Source of the DNA: Flagellimonas pacifica
GTDB lineage: Bacteria; Bacteroidota; Bacteroidia; Flavobacteriales; Flavobacteriaceae
Length of the DNA: 64,000 nt
NCBI RefSeq assembly: GCF_900215465.1
Contig: NZ_OBEH01000001.1
Coordinates: 1,260,668-1,324,667 of the forward strand
Direction: 5' to 3'
Shown: piece after piece, positions 46,154-56,527 of the stretch
Numbering within the stretch: position 1 is the stretch's first letter
Layout: each line of letters begins with the position of its first letter
Notes under the pieces: generated by a model
The model's database searches: none
Seen by the model: only the letters and a program-made list of their open reading frames with translations
What the model was told of the DNA's origin: nothing
Program-made: the position numbers and the translations under genes

Positions 46154-47320
46154 CTATTCCCTGAGCTGATATAACCTCCATTCACTTAGTTGAAATATAG
46201 ATGCTCCGTTATTGGTCGTAATGGATATGCGATAATGTTTGTAAGGAGTGTTAGAATCAAAGGTGTATTCTTTGGTAATGTTTCTGCCATTAAAGGTCTC
46301 ATTACTTCGTGAATCTAAATCAACCCACGTTTCTTCATCATTAGACCCAGAGAAAGTCCAGTTTCTGGGGTCTCTTTCAGGAACATCATTTCCAGAGGTT
46401 AAGGTGTATTTGTTTACAACTGCATTTTCAGAAAGCTCTTGTTGTATCCAAAGATCTGTAGGATAATCAAAAACCAAATATTTACTTGCTGTGTCTCCAT
46501 CTACAACTTTTAAAGAACCCTCGAATGCATCCGGGCCATCAATATTTTCTTTACTTACTTTCAGTGTGGATTCAATTGTTAAGTCGATGTCCCCAACAGG
46601 TTTCCCAGAGTAAACGAGCCATAAATCTGCCAATGTAAATTCCGTATACTCTACCCATGAAGCATAGGTATAGGTGCCATTTCTGAGAATGGAATCAAGT
46701 TTTGCAATAACATCATTGTCATAATTCTCTTTTACCCATTTTAAAAAACTCGCGGTAACGCCATATCCGTTGGCATAATCTTGGCCTACTGAGTAGGATG
46801 GGAGCGACCAACCGGCTTTTGCATTATCTACACCATATACAAACCTTGCATAATCGGCAATACCTTCTATCAACCACCAAGGTCCTCCATAAGGATAAGC
46901 CTGCACAATATGCATTAATTCATGGGTGAATAAGTCCGTATCATTAGGCTTCTCTTTTATGTAATTGGAACTAATGACAATTTTACTTTTATCCACTTCT
47001 GCATATGCCACACCATCATAGGTAGTATCTATTATTACATCTATGGATTTGGCAGCATTGGAATTATAGTCCGCGACCATTTTTGGGTATACTTGATGAA
47101 AGATGCCTATAAACTCTTGAACCAACGCATCACTTATTGAAAAACCATTATTGGTAACATTGATTGTGAAGCCGTCTTTTTCTGATGTTGTTTTTGTACT
47201 TCTTGCAATATCTTCCTTTTTATTGATGGCACTTTCTTCATTATCACCACTACTGCATGAAGTGATAAATAAGGCTATCGTCAACAAGAGGAAGAATAAT
47301 CTAAACTGTCCGATTTTCAT
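46154..47320 (-). CDS. Metalloprotease-discoidin lipoprotein (basic secretory protein family)
   Basis: 388 residues, lipobox TSCS with Cys22. The basic secretory protein domain comes first (about 50-240): HELMHIVQAY holds the zinc motif (His133, Glu134, His137) and GPWWLIEGIADYARFVYG gives the further Glu. An F5/8 type C (discoidin)-like domain ends the protein (about 255-388, DGDTASKYLVFDYPTDLWIQ, RDPRNWTFSGSNDEETWVDL). This is the reverse of the order in the neighbour. Exported proteases next to GH92 mannosidases suggest attack on the protein part of glycoproteins. It sits 9 bp after the GH92-PA14 gene in one transcript. Confidence 0.88.
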   Translation of the reverse strand: MKIGQFRLFFLLLTIALFITSCSSGDNEESAINKKEDIARSTKTTSEKDGFTINVTNNGFSISDALVQEFIGIFHQVYPKMVADYNSNAAKSIDVIIDTTYDGVAYAEVDKSKIVISSNYIKEKPNDTDLFTHELMHIVQAYPYGGPWWLIEGIADYARFVYGVDNAKAGWSLPSYSVGQDYANGYGVTASFLKWVKENYDNDVIAKLDSILRNGTYTYASWVEYTEFTLADLWLVYSGKPVGDIDLTIESTLKVSKENIDGPDAFEGSLKVVDGDTASKYLVFDYPTDLWIQQELSENAVVNKYTLTSGNDVPERDPRNWTFSGSNDEETWVDLDSRSNETFNGRNITKEYTFDSNTPYKHYRISITTNNGASIFQLSEWRLYQLRE

Positions 47321-47329
47321 ATTGGATTT

Positions 47330-50275
47330 TTAGTTTTTGCAATAAAAAAGCTTTGCCGGAATGTCTTTTCTGCCAAACCCTGGGCCTTCCCAAAAAACAG
47401 AAAGACCTATATTGTCCGAACATTGAAAATATTTTACCTCAAATTTGTGTAGGCCTTTGGAAAGGATGACTTCCTCTTTTTGGGTAAAGCTGAAAGATTT
47501 CCTTCCGTCACTTTCAAAAAGTTCCTTGTCATCTATCAAGAGTTGGGCGCCATCATTGGCAGAGACCTCAAAGGTATAAGTGCCAGATGTCGGAATGTCG
47601 ATATATCCATCAAAGTCATAGCCAATCCATTCATCACGTAATCTATTGGAGATATCCACACTTTCAACGATTCCCGTTTGTACAGGAGGTACCCTTGAAA
47701 AATCATATACAGAACGAAAAATACCTTCGTAATAGGCATAATTCAGACCTTGCTGTAATGTGTTCCTGTCAACATTGGTTATGTCACTCAGTTTAGTAAG
47801 TGTAAACTTAGCAGTGTAGCTGGATTCCATGGTCTTATGGAAGGCCTTTACTTTTAGTGAAGTGGTTTTATCAACGGTAAACGGAACGGTGAATTTGGTG
47901 CTGTATTGCGTCGGCTCTGAACCATCTGTGGTAAAATATATTTCCGCTTCTCTGGTATCGCATCCAAAGTCAACGGTCATGCTGCCCAAAAATTCCTTAT
48001 GTTCCGATTTTAAATAAGGAATGCCCACAATTTCCTTGGTGTCGGAAATAGGTCGATGTTTCATATCTACGCCCCATTTCGTATTGGGGGTGTTGGTCAT
48101 TTCAAAGACCAATTCGCCACCATTTACAATATCGCTATGCTTTAAATAGGAATACGGATATGGTTTGCCATTGATGGTGACTGAAGAGAAATAGATATTT
48201 TCATTGGATGCATTGTTGGCCTTTATGGTGAACTTTTTACCATTGTCCAAATACAATACAGCATTTTCAAAAGTTGGGCTGCCAATTACATAATATGGGC
48301 TTCCCGGGGTAACCGAATAAAAACCAAGACTGCTGAGAACGTACCATGCCGACATTTGCCCGGCATCGTCATTGCCACAGATACCATCCGCTTCAGAAGT
48401 GTACAATTCATTGAGAATTTGATGAACCTTTTCTTGCGTTTTCCATGGTTTGCCCACATAATTGTATAAATAGGCAATATGGTGACTGGGTTCGTTGCCA
48501 TGGGCATATTGCCCAATTAAGCCAGAAACATCAGAATGTTCTTCTTGTTTTTCCGCTTGTGCAGAAAATAAATTATCCAACCACTGATCAAATTGAGCTT
48601 CACCACCCACTACGTCAACCATGGTGGCAATATCGTGGGGCACAAACAAGCTGTATTGGTAGGAGTTACCTTCGGTAAAATTGAAATTATAGGTTTTTCC
48701 GAGGGATGTAGGGTCAAAATCCGCTATCCATTTTCTGTTGGAACGTCTTGGGCGCATAAACTTGGTCTCTTCATCGAAGAGGTTGACGAAAAAACGGGCT
48801 CTTTTTGAAAAATCTTGATACACTTCTTCATTTCCAATGGCCTTCGCCATTTGTGCAATACACCAATCATCATAGGCATATTCCAAAGTTTTGGAGACAG
48901 ACTGACTGCTCTTATTGGTAGGAACAAAGCCCAGTTCAGTGTAATAGTTTATACCCCTCTTTTCAACATTGGCACTGGTCACCATGGCCTCAAGAACTTT
49001 TTCGGCATCTACATTGGTAATGCCTTTGATGTAAGCGTCGGCCATAACGGAAGCTCCATGATAACCGATCATACAACGGGTATCGTTTGCAGCAAGTTCC
49101 CACATCGGAATTTCTCCAAACTGCTCATATTTCTTCTGAAGGGTAACCACAATATCCCTGGTCACCTCAGGTTCAATTATGGTCAATAAGGGATGTAGCC
49201 CCCTAAAGGTATCCCAAAGTGAAAAAACGGTGTAATTTGTAAAATCATCAACGGCATGGATCTTATCATCCATCCCTCGGTACTTTCCATCAACATCATT
49301 GTACAAATTAGGTGTTAAAAGACTGTGATATAATGAGGTGTAAAAAATCTCTTTTTTGTCTTCATTAGTGTCCGTAATTTCAATTTTACCAAGGGATTTG
49401 TTCCAAATTTGTTTTGCTTCTTGCCTTGTTCCATCAAAATCCCAGTTGGCAAACTCGGCCTCAAGATTTTTTTTGGCGCTTTCAATACTCACTGCGGAAA
49501 GTGCCACTTGGGCCAAAACTTCACTTTCAGATGCTTCAAAATTTAGAGCGGCAATTATTTTTTTATCGTTGAATTCTTTTGCTTCAGTGGATATGGTTTT
49601 GCCGTGTAGCACTTGGTAAGAAACGATTGGTTTTGAAAACCGTGCTGCAAAATATTGACGCTGGTCACCTGCCCAGGCCTTTGACCTTCTATATCCTACA
49701 ATTTCAGTGTCGCTGATAATTCTGAACTCAGACTCTATTACAGGATCTCTGTGTTCTAAATCGATGATGATATGTGCCTCGTTGGTTTTTGGAAAAGTAT
49801 ATCGATGTAGCCCTGTTCTCAATGTTGTGGTCAGTTCAACCTTAATGCCATAATCATCCAGCAAGACACTATAATAACCAGGTTCTGCCGATTCATTTTT
49901 GTGGTTGAACCTTGAACGGTATCCAGAATCCGGATTTTCCACGGTACCTGGTGAGGTTTGGATTTTGCCAGTAGTGGGCATAAATAGGATATCGCCCAAA
50001 TCGGGCACCCCAGTACCTGAGAGGTGGGTATGGGTAAAGCCAATGATGGATTTGTCGGTATAATCATAACCAGCACAAGCGGGCCAACTGGTATGATCAT
50101 TTCTGGTGTCGGGACTAAGTTGTGCCATACCAAAGGGCAATGTTGCACCGGGATAGGTATGCCCGGGAGATTTTGTTCCTATAAACACATCCACATAATC
50201 CGTTGGGCCTTTGGCATTTTCTTTTGCACATCCTATAATGAATACTGTTGTCAGAAAATAAACGACTTTTCTCAT
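47330..50275 (-). CDS. GH92 alpha-mannosidase with Fn3-associated and PA14 domains, lipoprotein
   Basis: 981 residues, about 220 longer than usual GH92. The lipobox is IIGC (Cys16). The catalytic part is canonical: FIGTKSPGHTYPGATLPFGM, GFTHTHLSGTGVPDLGD, TEGNSYQYSLFVPHD (about 534), HGNEPSHHIAYLYNYVGKPW (about 593) and GNDDAGQMSAWYVLSSLGFY (about 634). After about residue 760 come a Fn3-associated module (IYFTTDGSEPTQYSTKF) and a PA14 domain (about 840-980, EWIGYDFDGYIDIPTSGTYT, SANDGAQLLIDD). PA14 domains often bind glycans, so it may hold the enzyme on its glycoprotein. Alpha-1,2-type specificity is inferred from NEPSHH. Confidence 0.95.
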   Translation of the reverse strand: MRKVVYFLTTVFIIGCAKENAKGPTDYVDVFIGTKSPGHTYPGATLPFGMAQLSPDTRNDHTSWPACAGYDYTDKSIIGFTHTHLSGTGVPDLGDILFMPTTGKIQTSPGTVENPDSGYRSRFNHKNESAEPGYYSVLLDDYGIKVELTTTLRTGLHRYTFPKTNEAHIIIDLEHRDPVIESEFRIISDTEIVGYRRSKAWAGDQRQYFAARFSKPIVSYQVLHGKTISTEAKEFNDKKIIAALNFEASESEVLAQVALSAVSIESAKKNLEAEFANWDFDGTRQEAKQIWNKSLGKIEITDTNEDKKEIFYTSLYHSLLTPNLYNDVDGKYRGMDDKIHAVDDFTNYTVFSLWDTFRGLHPLLTIIEPEVTRDIVVTLQKKYEQFGEIPMWELAANDTRCMIGYHGASVMADAYIKGITNVDAEKVLEAMVTSANVEKRGINYYTELGFVPTNKSSQSVSKTLEYAYDDWCIAQMAKAIGNEEVYQDFSKRARFFVNLFDEETKFMRPRRSNRKWIADFDPTSLGKTYNFNFTEGNSYQYSLFVPHDIATMVDVVGGEAQFDQWLDNLFSAQAEKQEEHSDVSGLIGQYAHGNEPSHHIAYLYNYVGKPWKTQEKVHQILNELYTSEADGICGNDDAGQMSAWYVLSSLGFYSVTPGSPYYVIGSPTFENAVLYLDNGKKFTIKANNASNENIYFSSVTINGKPYPYSYLKHSDIVNGGELVFEMTNTPNTKWGVDMKHRPISDTKEIVGIPYLKSEHKEFLGSMTVDFGCDTREAEIYFTTDGSEPTQYSTKFTVPFTVDKTTSLKVKAFHKTMESSYTAKFTLTKLSDITNVDRNTLQQGLNYAYYEGIFRSVYDFSRVPPVQTGIVESVDISNRLRDEWIGYDFDGYIDIPTSGTYTFEVSANDGAQLLIDDKELFESDGRKSFSFTQKEEVILSKGLHKFEVKYFQCSDNIGLSVFWEGPGFGRKDIPAKLFYCKN

Positions 50276-50329
50276 TCTATGCTCGCTCTTTTTATCAAAA
50301 GTGATATCTGAACTTTACTACAATTGGTA

Positions 50330-52681
50330 TTATTTTCCCCATGCTTTGTTGGGCTCTTTTCCTAAATGAAAGATTAGTGTTCCTCCGTTGCTGATATCGC
50401 TATGCTTCAATACAGAAGTGTTCAGTTCCTTGCCGTTCAGCTCCACTTTTTGGATATACACATTCTCTTTGCTCTGATTTGTTGTTTTAACTGAGAAAGT
50501 TTTTCCATTTTCCAATCGTACAGTTGCTTCCTTCACCATTGGACTTCCAATGGCATATTCATCAGATCCTGGTAATACCGGATAAAAACCCAATGAGCTG
50601 AATATGTACCAAGCCGACATTTGACCGGCATCATCGTTTCCGCACAGACCATCTTCTTTATTGCTGTACATGGTATCCATTATCATTCTTACCCTTCCCT
50701 GTGTTTTCCATGGACTGTCCGTCCAATTGTACAGATAAGGGATATGGTGTCCAGGTTCGTTGCCATGGACATAATTACCAATGATGCCGTCCCTGGTGAT
50801 GTCTTCATTTTGTGCAATGTATCTATCCTCTATTTCAGTAGTGAAAATTTTGTCTAAGTAATTGGGAAATTCTTTTTTGCCCCCCATCATGGAGATCATT
50901 TGGTCAATGTCGTGGGGAACATAAAGACCATAGTTCCATGCGTTGCCTTCAATAAACCCTTGTCCATGGGTGTCTATGGGGTCAAATTCCTTTCGCCATG
51001 TACCATCTGATAGCTTAGGTCGCATGTAATTGATTTCGGGGTCGAATACATTCTTGTAGTTCTCGGAACGTTCCATATAATGGTCATAGGCATCTTGATT
51101 CCCCGCTTTTTTGGCTATTTGGGCAATACTCCAATCGTCATAGGCAAATTCCAAGGTTTTTGAAACGGATGAAGAACTTTTGTCTTCGGGTACATATCCT
51201 TGGGCCATATAACTGTCAATGCCATCAAAATAGCCTACAGTGGATGTATTTTTTGAAGCTTCATAGGCCCGTGACACATCAATATCGGTAGTGCCTTTGG
51301 CAACGGCATCTGCAATAACCGATACAGAATGGTATCCAATCATACACCAATTTTCGTTAGCGTAATGGCTCCAAATAGGCAACATTTTGTGGACACTCTC
51401 ATCATGGTGCGCCAACATGGACTTGATCATATCGTTATTGCGCTGAGGTTGGATGATGTTAAACAGTGGGTGTAAAGCCCTGTATGTATCCCATAATGAG
51501 AAAATGGTGTAGTTTTTAAACCCTTCGGATTCATGAATATTTTGGTCGAGGCCTCGATATTTTCCATCAACATCTTCATAAACTATAGGTCCAAGCATGG
51601 TATGGTACAATGCTGTATAGAATGTCTGTTTTTGTGCTAGTGTTTGGGTATCTACGGTTATTTTAGAAAGTTCTTTATTCCATTTTTCCTGGGTTTCCTT
51701 TTTGGTCTGTTCAAAGTGCCAATGTGGAATTTCGGCTTCCATATTTTTTAATGCTCCAGCTGTGCTTACCGAAGAAAGAGCCATTTTAACTTTTATTTTT
51801 TCATTGTCATCGGTCTTGAAATTAAAATAGGCCCTGATGTTTTTTCCGGCCATTTCAGGAAAGTTCTCTTCTTCATTGAATCTGCGATAAAAGCCTCCAT
51901 ATAATTGGGAATCATATTTTTTGTGTCCATAGGAATGAAAGGGTTTTGAGAATTGCATGGCAAAGAATACTTTTCGGGTTCTTGCCCAGCCGTTGGTTTG
52001 CCTATATCCTGTAATTAATGAGTCGTTCTCTACTCGTACAAAGGTCCATACATTTTTGTCTTTATGATGATAAATGTTCGATATCAAATCGAGAATTATA
52101 TGGGAATTCTCAGATTTTGGAAATGTATATTGATGAAAACCAACCCTGTCACTTGCGGTCAGTTCGGCCTGTACATTGTAATCGTCTAGTTGTACTTTAT
52201 AATATCCTGGTGTGGCCTCCTCCTTGGCATGAGAAAATTTAGAATGGTAGCCACTATTTGGAATTTCCGAGATACCTGGGTCTAGCTTTAGTTCGCCGAC
52301 GGTGGGCATGACTAAAAGGTCACCCAAATCCGAATGTCCCGTTCCGCTAAAATGGGTATGGCTAAAACCAAAAATGGTGGAGTCTGCATATTGGTATCCA
52401 GAACAATACTCATAGGTCCGCCTGTTATACCTACCTGATTTTGCATAAGGTTGGTTATTGGTTTCGGGGCTCAATTGAACCATTCCAAATGGGGTTGAAG
52501 GTCCAGGATACGTGTGACCCATGTTTTTGGTGCCCACCATTGGATTTACATAACCAATTAGGTTTTCAGATACCGTTGAAGCTGGTACTTTTTTATCAAT
52601 GTTTGGTTCTTGTTTACATGAAACCAAAAAAAGTAGCAATGCCGACCATAGACCAATGGAGAATGTTTTTCTTAATGTCAT
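50330..52681 (-). CDS. GH92 alpha-1,2-type mannosidase lipoprotein
   Basis: 783 residues with lipobox LVSC (Cys22). GH92 motifs are MVGTKNMGHTYPGPSTPFGM, GFSHTHFSGTGHSDLGD, IEGNAWNYGLYVPHD (about residue 577), HGNEPGHHIPYLYNW (about 640; Gly instead of the usual Ser) and GNDDAGQMSAWYIFSSLGFY (about 681). It is closer to the PA14-carrying GH92 next door than to the three at the left end, as the shared NDDAGQ and VPHDI show. It begins a transcript: a terminator for the upstream gene lies about 80-110 bp before its ATG, and the downstream GH92 follows after 54 bp. Confidence 0.95.
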   Translation of the reverse strand: MTLRKTFSIGLWSALLLFLVSCKQEPNIDKKVPASTVSENLIGYVNPMVGTKNMGHTYPGPSTPFGMVQLSPETNNQPYAKSGRYNRRTYEYCSGYQYADSTIFGFSHTHFSGTGHSDLGDLLVMPTVGELKLDPGISEIPNSGYHSKFSHAKEEATPGYYKVQLDDYNVQAELTASDRVGFHQYTFPKSENSHIILDLISNIYHHKDKNVWTFVRVENDSLITGYRQTNGWARTRKVFFAMQFSKPFHSYGHKKYDSQLYGGFYRRFNEEENFPEMAGKNIRAYFNFKTDDNEKIKVKMALSSVSTAGALKNMEAEIPHWHFEQTKKETQEKWNKELSKITVDTQTLAQKQTFYTALYHTMLGPIVYEDVDGKYRGLDQNIHESEGFKNYTIFSLWDTYRALHPLFNIIQPQRNNDMIKSMLAHHDESVHKMLPIWSHYANENWCMIGYHSVSVIADAVAKGTTDIDVSRAYEASKNTSTVGYFDGIDSYMAQGYVPEDKSSSSVSKTLEFAYDDWSIAQIAKKAGNQDAYDHYMERSENYKNVFDPEINYMRPKLSDGTWRKEFDPIDTHGQGFIEGNAWNYGLYVPHDIDQMISMMGGKKEFPNYLDKIFTTEIEDRYIAQNEDITRDGIIGNYVHGNEPGHHIPYLYNWTDSPWKTQGRVRMIMDTMYSNKEDGLCGNDDAGQMSAWYIFSSLGFYPVLPGSDEYAIGSPMVKEATVRLENGKTFSVKTTNQSKENVYIQKVELNGKELNTSVLKHSDISNGGTLIFHLGKEPNKAWGK

Positions 52682-53027
52682 TGTATTATTGGATTGTGAG
52701 TGCAGATGATATTTTTCATATCTATATAGTACGTGCGTGTTTAATTAAAGATCAGTTTCAAATAAAAGGCAGCATCTAAATGAAGATACTGCCCTTCGAT
52801 GATTAACTAATTGAAGTAGAATTGGATTACGCACAATCCTACTTCCGAACTTAAAACTAACTCTAACTCAAATGGACTTGTTGTAGTAATTCTGGCACTG
52901 CAAACTCCATGCTGAATTTCTTATGTCTTAAGAGTATGAACTACGACGAATATAGAGCAAACCCCTTTAAATAGTGGGGAAATACATTGAATGAACTGTA
53001 AAATTCATGAATTTTGGTGCTGAGGAA
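52682..53027. promoter_or_regulatory. Intergenic region between FG-GAP gene and GH92 gene
   Basis: 346 bp, both flanking genes on the minus strand. It contains a minus-strand terminator (52761-52794) and, between that and 52682, the likely promoter of the GH92-GH92-protease transcript. The rest (52795-53027) is the 3' tail of the FG-GAP gene; nothing else is recognisable. Confidence 0.5.
52761..52794 (-). terminator. Terminator downstream of FG-GAP gene
   Basis: GGCAG (52768-52772) pairs with CTGCC (52789-52793) and ATCT (52774-52777) with AGAT (52784-52787), with one mismatched pair between the two stems and a 6-nt loop. On the minus strand the stem is followed by TTTTATTTG. It is 235 bp after the FG-GAP stop. 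Confidence 0.6.
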
Positions 53028-56000
53028 TCATTTTGAAGTTTCTTTTACATTTTCGTTTGTTTTATGAGCCAGAACCCTGTTCCTGTTTTGGGTTACTACA
53101 TAAATAAAATCACCCCTGTTGGTTTTGACCTTTGCAATTGATTTGGCATCTCCAGTAACCAAAAAACCACTTGTTGAAGGTGGAACAGGTATGAAATTTG
53201 CCGTGCCATTATTTTTTAATAAGAGACCATTTAATGCATCGTATCTTCCAATGAAAGTTTCATTGCCATAATCATTGCCTACTAGAAGGATGTCTAAGTT
53301 TCCATCTTCATCAAAATCTAAAATTTCAATATCATTGATTGGAGCCAATTGAGCTTGGAGTGGGAGAGGACGTATTTTAAAGGCTCCATTGCCCAAATTT
53401 TCTACATAACTGGTTTTGTCATAATTTCCTGTTAGGGTGATTGCCCCTTTAAGCTCTTCAGAGTTCAACAAGGTTTTTTGAGTGGCTTCTGCATATTCAC
53501 TATACAGATTGAATTTTGACCGGAAGAGTGTGCTCTGACTATTAATATCGCCCCAAAAATCCACGGGAAAAGACTCATATTTTCCTTTCTTGTTTTTAAA
53601 ATAGGCAAATGTTATCGGGTCTATACTACCGTTGTTATCAAAATCTTTGGCGATTACCGTTACAGGACTTTCAGGGGTAGGCGCAAAGAAATTGTTTGCT
53701 CCCATATTACCGACTACAAAATCCATGTCTCCATCATTGTCCATATCAGCGGCTTGAATGCTTTCCCACCAACCAAAATAACTCTCGAGCCCAGAAGCGG
53801 TCTTTTCAACAAACGAAGTCTTTTGGTTTTTAAAAATGGTTATGGGCATTAGCTCACCTACGACAACAAGGTCTTTCAATTGGTCATTATCAATATCTGT
53901 CCATATAGCATCAGTAATCATGCCCAAATCTTTTAATTTGGGCAAGTATTGACTGCTAACATCCACCAACTTGCCACTATTGTTTTTCAGTAAATAACTT
54001 TTTTCAGGAGCTGGATAGTGGCCTGTTGGAGTTCTTCCACCAACAAAAAGATCTTTAAAGCCATCGTTGTCAAAATCATGGACTGCAACAACAGAACCAT
54101 TGGCATTTATAATGGGCATTTCTCCAGTTGCTTTGACGAAATCTCCATTGCCATTGTTCAGATAAAGTCTATCATTGTGCATGGGGTTTCCTTGTTCAAA
54201 TTCATAACTCCCAGAAACCAAATAGAGATCTAAATCACCATCATTGTCCAAATCAAATAAGGCCATATCTTCTTCTTCGAAAAGCATTTCCTCTTTACTT
54301 AAGAACATAGGTCTCTCCGTAAACTTCCCATCTGGATTCTGTAAGAATATGGATGGAGAAAATTTTGAAGAACTACCTATTATGAAATCCTCAAAACCAT
54401 CTCCATTAATATCCCCAACTACCATGGCAGGTCCATTTTGAGATAACTTATGTGGTAATGTTCTTTGAAGGTTGAAATCAACAATATCGGCCTCATCATG
54501 CTTATAATCAATTCCGAGCTGCTTTGATATTTCTACAAAGAGTTTGTCGTTATTCTTGCTTAAGGCCAAAGGGAAGGTAATGGTGTTGGAGGAAGTTGAT
54601 TTTGCGTTTAAATAGTTAATGGTAATGGATTGATCGGCTACAATATTGACCAATTTTTCAAACTTGCCATCAGGCCATACTATCTCTACCGATCTTATGG
54701 AATCTTTGGCTCCCAGTCCAAAATGCACTTTGGGATCTATCGACGACATATAACCTCGAGTAAGGTTTTGCTCGTGAATCTGAAAAGTGGCATCGGTAAA
54801 GCGAAGAACAATTTTTGCCCCAATACCCATTGGATTCTCTTTGGGGCCTTCTAAGTTGATACTCAAGAAATGGTGTTCTGACTCATGGGCATTGTTCTCA
54901 AATAAAAAAGCTTCATCATTAATATTATTGACCACGTAGTCCAGATCACCATCATTATCTAAATCCGCCAGAACCGCACCATTCGAAAATGAGGGAATAT
55001 TCAACCCCCAAGACTCACCTATATCCTCAAATGTGGAATCCCCTGAATTCTTGTATGCATAGTTTGGAGATTTAACAACAGGAATTGAGTCTAAAATCTT
55101 AGAAGGGTTTAGGTATTGGTGAACGGTAAGGTTAAAATCCGCAAAATCCTTGTCAGTAATGTCTCGTGGAAACCCATTAGTGATCAATAAGTCTTTTAAC
55201 CCATCATTATCCATATCGGCAAACAGGGGAGACCAGCTCCAATCTGTTTTGGAGATTCCGGCCATCATCCCAATTTCATTAGATGGTATGTCAGGACCGT
55301 TACCTTTATGTAACATGTTGCGCATGTATTGGTACTGATAATCATAACGTTCGTTTAGGACATAAGTAATATAATTGTTGCCGCCAACGGTGGTCTTCAT
55401 TCGGTAGTTGGTCTCGCCCAACATATCCAAGGTAATGATATCCACAAAACCATCATTGTTATAATCTGCCACATCTGAACCCATGGAAAATTGACTTTGA
55501 TGTTTTATGTAGTCTTCAATTTTATTTGAAAACGTTCCATCTGTATTGTTGATATATAGAATATCGTTAGTGAGATAATCATTGCTAATATGGATATCTG
55601 GCCATCCATCATAATTGATATCGGTTACCGCAATGCCAAGACCAAAACCTTCATAAACAATTCCGGCTTCTATGGTCACATCGGTAAAAGTTCCATCACC
55701 ATTATTGTGGTACAGGCGATCATTGCTTGCTGCAGAGCCATCGTTGATTTTGGGTCGATAATTAGTTGGCAATGTATGCTCTTGCTCATTGTTTAGAACA
55801 TAAAGATCTAGATATCCGTCTTTGTCATAATCAAAAAAGGAGGCTCCCATGCTATTGCCAACTTCAGCAATGCCAAAGTCTTTTGCCATTTCCACAAATT
55901 GTGGAATTCCATTTTGATCAAGGCCCTGGTTAATGAACAACATATTTGCTCTGTTCTTTTCTGACTTGTGCATAGCGGCACATACATAGATATCCAACCA

Positions 56001-56390
56001 TCCATCAGCGTTGATGTCCACAATAGCAGTACCAGTGCTCCATTTCCCCGTAGCTTCTATATTGGCTTCTGTAGAAATATCGTTAAACTTTAAACTTCCT
56101 TTGTTAAGGTAAAGTTTGTTGTCAACCTGATTTCCTGAAAAAAATAGATCAGGCAATTCATCATTGTTAAAATCACCAACAGCAACTCCTCCGCCATTAA
56201 AGATGTATTCTTCGTTGAGGATGTTTGAACTGTCTGTTTCAATTATTTGATTATTGAATTCAATTCCTGAATGATTTGAAGAAACATTGGTAAGTAATTT
56301 TTTGTTCTTGGTGGTGCAAGCACTAAAAATTAAAAGCACAACAGGAACATAAAAGAAATTTTTAAAACAGCTTGTGTTGGTAGTTGACAT
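53028..56390 (-). CDS. FG-GAP/VCBS-repeat lipoprotein with ASPIC/UnbV domain (second copy)
   Basis: 1120 residues with lipobox FSAC (Cys25). It is laid out as in the copy at 32350: blades with calcium loops (GDFNNDELPDLFF, DINADGWLDIYV, DYDKDGYLDLYVL), an ASPIC/UnbV domain in the middle (about 510-600, LTRGYMSSIDPKVHFGLGAK, VEIVWPDG), then a second blade set (GDINGDGFEDFII, DLDNDGDLDLYLV, DFDNDGFKDLFVG) to near the end. Its position after SusC-SusD and a terminator is also the same. A surface role in glycan capture with this SusCD pair is inferred. No enzyme motif is visible. Confidence 0.92.
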   Translation of the reverse strand: MSTTNTSCFKNFFYVPVVLLIFSACTTKNKKLLTNVSSNHSGIEFNNQIIETDSSNILNEEYIFNGGGVAVGDFNNDELPDLFFSGNQVDNKLYLNKGSLKFNDISTEANIEATGKWSTGTAIVDINADGWLDIYVCAAMHKSEKNRANMLFINQGLDQNGIPQFVEMAKDFGIAEVGNSMGASFFDYDKDGYLDLYVLNNEQEHTLPTNYRPKINDGSAASNDRLYHNNGDGTFTDVTIEAGIVYEGFGLGIAVTDINYDGWPDIHISNDYLTNDILYINNTDGTFSNKIEDYIKHQSQFSMGSDVADYNNDGFVDIITLDMLGETNYRMKTTVGGNNYITYVLNERYDYQYQYMRNMLHKGNGPDIPSNEIGMMAGISKTDWSWSPLFADMDNDGLKDLLITNGFPRDITDKDFADFNLTVHQYLNPSKILDSIPVVKSPNYAYKNSGDSTFEDIGESWGLNIPSFSNGAVLADLDNDGDLDYVVNNINDEAFLFENNAHESEHHFLSINLEGPKENPMGIGAKIVLRFTDATFQIHEQNLTRGYMSSIDPKVHFGLGAKDSIRSVEIVWPDGKFEKLVNIVADQSITINYLNAKSTSSNTITFPLALSKNNDKLFVEISKQLGIDYKHDEADIVDFNLQRTLPHKLSQNGPAMVVGDINGDGFEDFIIGSSSKFSPSIFLQNPDGKFTERPMFLSKEEMLFEEEDMALFDLDNDGDLDLYLVSGSYEFEQGNPMHNDRLYLNNGNGDFVKATGEMPIINANGSVVAVHDFDNDGFKDLFVGGRTPTGHYPAPEKSYLLKNNSGKLVDVSSQYLPKLKDLGMITDAIWTDIDNDQLKDLVVVGELMPITIFKNQKTSFVEKTASGLESYFGWWESIQAADMDNDGDMDFVVGNMGANNFFAPTPESPVTVIAKDFDNNGSIDPITFAYFKNKKGKYESFPVDFWGDINSQSTLFRSKFNLYSEYAEATQKTLLNSEELKGAITLTGNYDKTSYVENLGNGAFKIRPLPLQAQLAPINDIEILDFDEDGNLDILLVGNDYGNETFIGRYDALNGLLLKNNGTANFIPVPPSTSGFLVTGDAKSIAKVKTNRGDFIYVVTQNRNRVLAHKTNENVKETSK

Positions 56391-56464
56391 AAGTGAATAT
56401 TAAGAATACCTGAATGGTTAATTAATGAAATATTTCCAAAAAGTCCAGTTAAAGCACAAAATTC

Positions 56465-56501
56465 AAAAAAGCCACAAGGTTATAAACCTTGGGGCTTTTT
56501 A
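56465..56501 (-). terminator. Terminator after second SusD
   Basis: CAAGGTT (56475-56481) pairs with AACCTTG (56485-56491), and GCC (56471-56473) with GGC (56493-56495), with one A-G mismatch and a 3-nt loop. T-runs flank it on both strands (T6 on the minus strand). It lies between susD and the FG-GAP gene, the same place as the terminator of the other locus. Confidence 0.85.
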
Positions 56502-56527
56502 GTCAAAAATTGTTATGACGATTGGCT

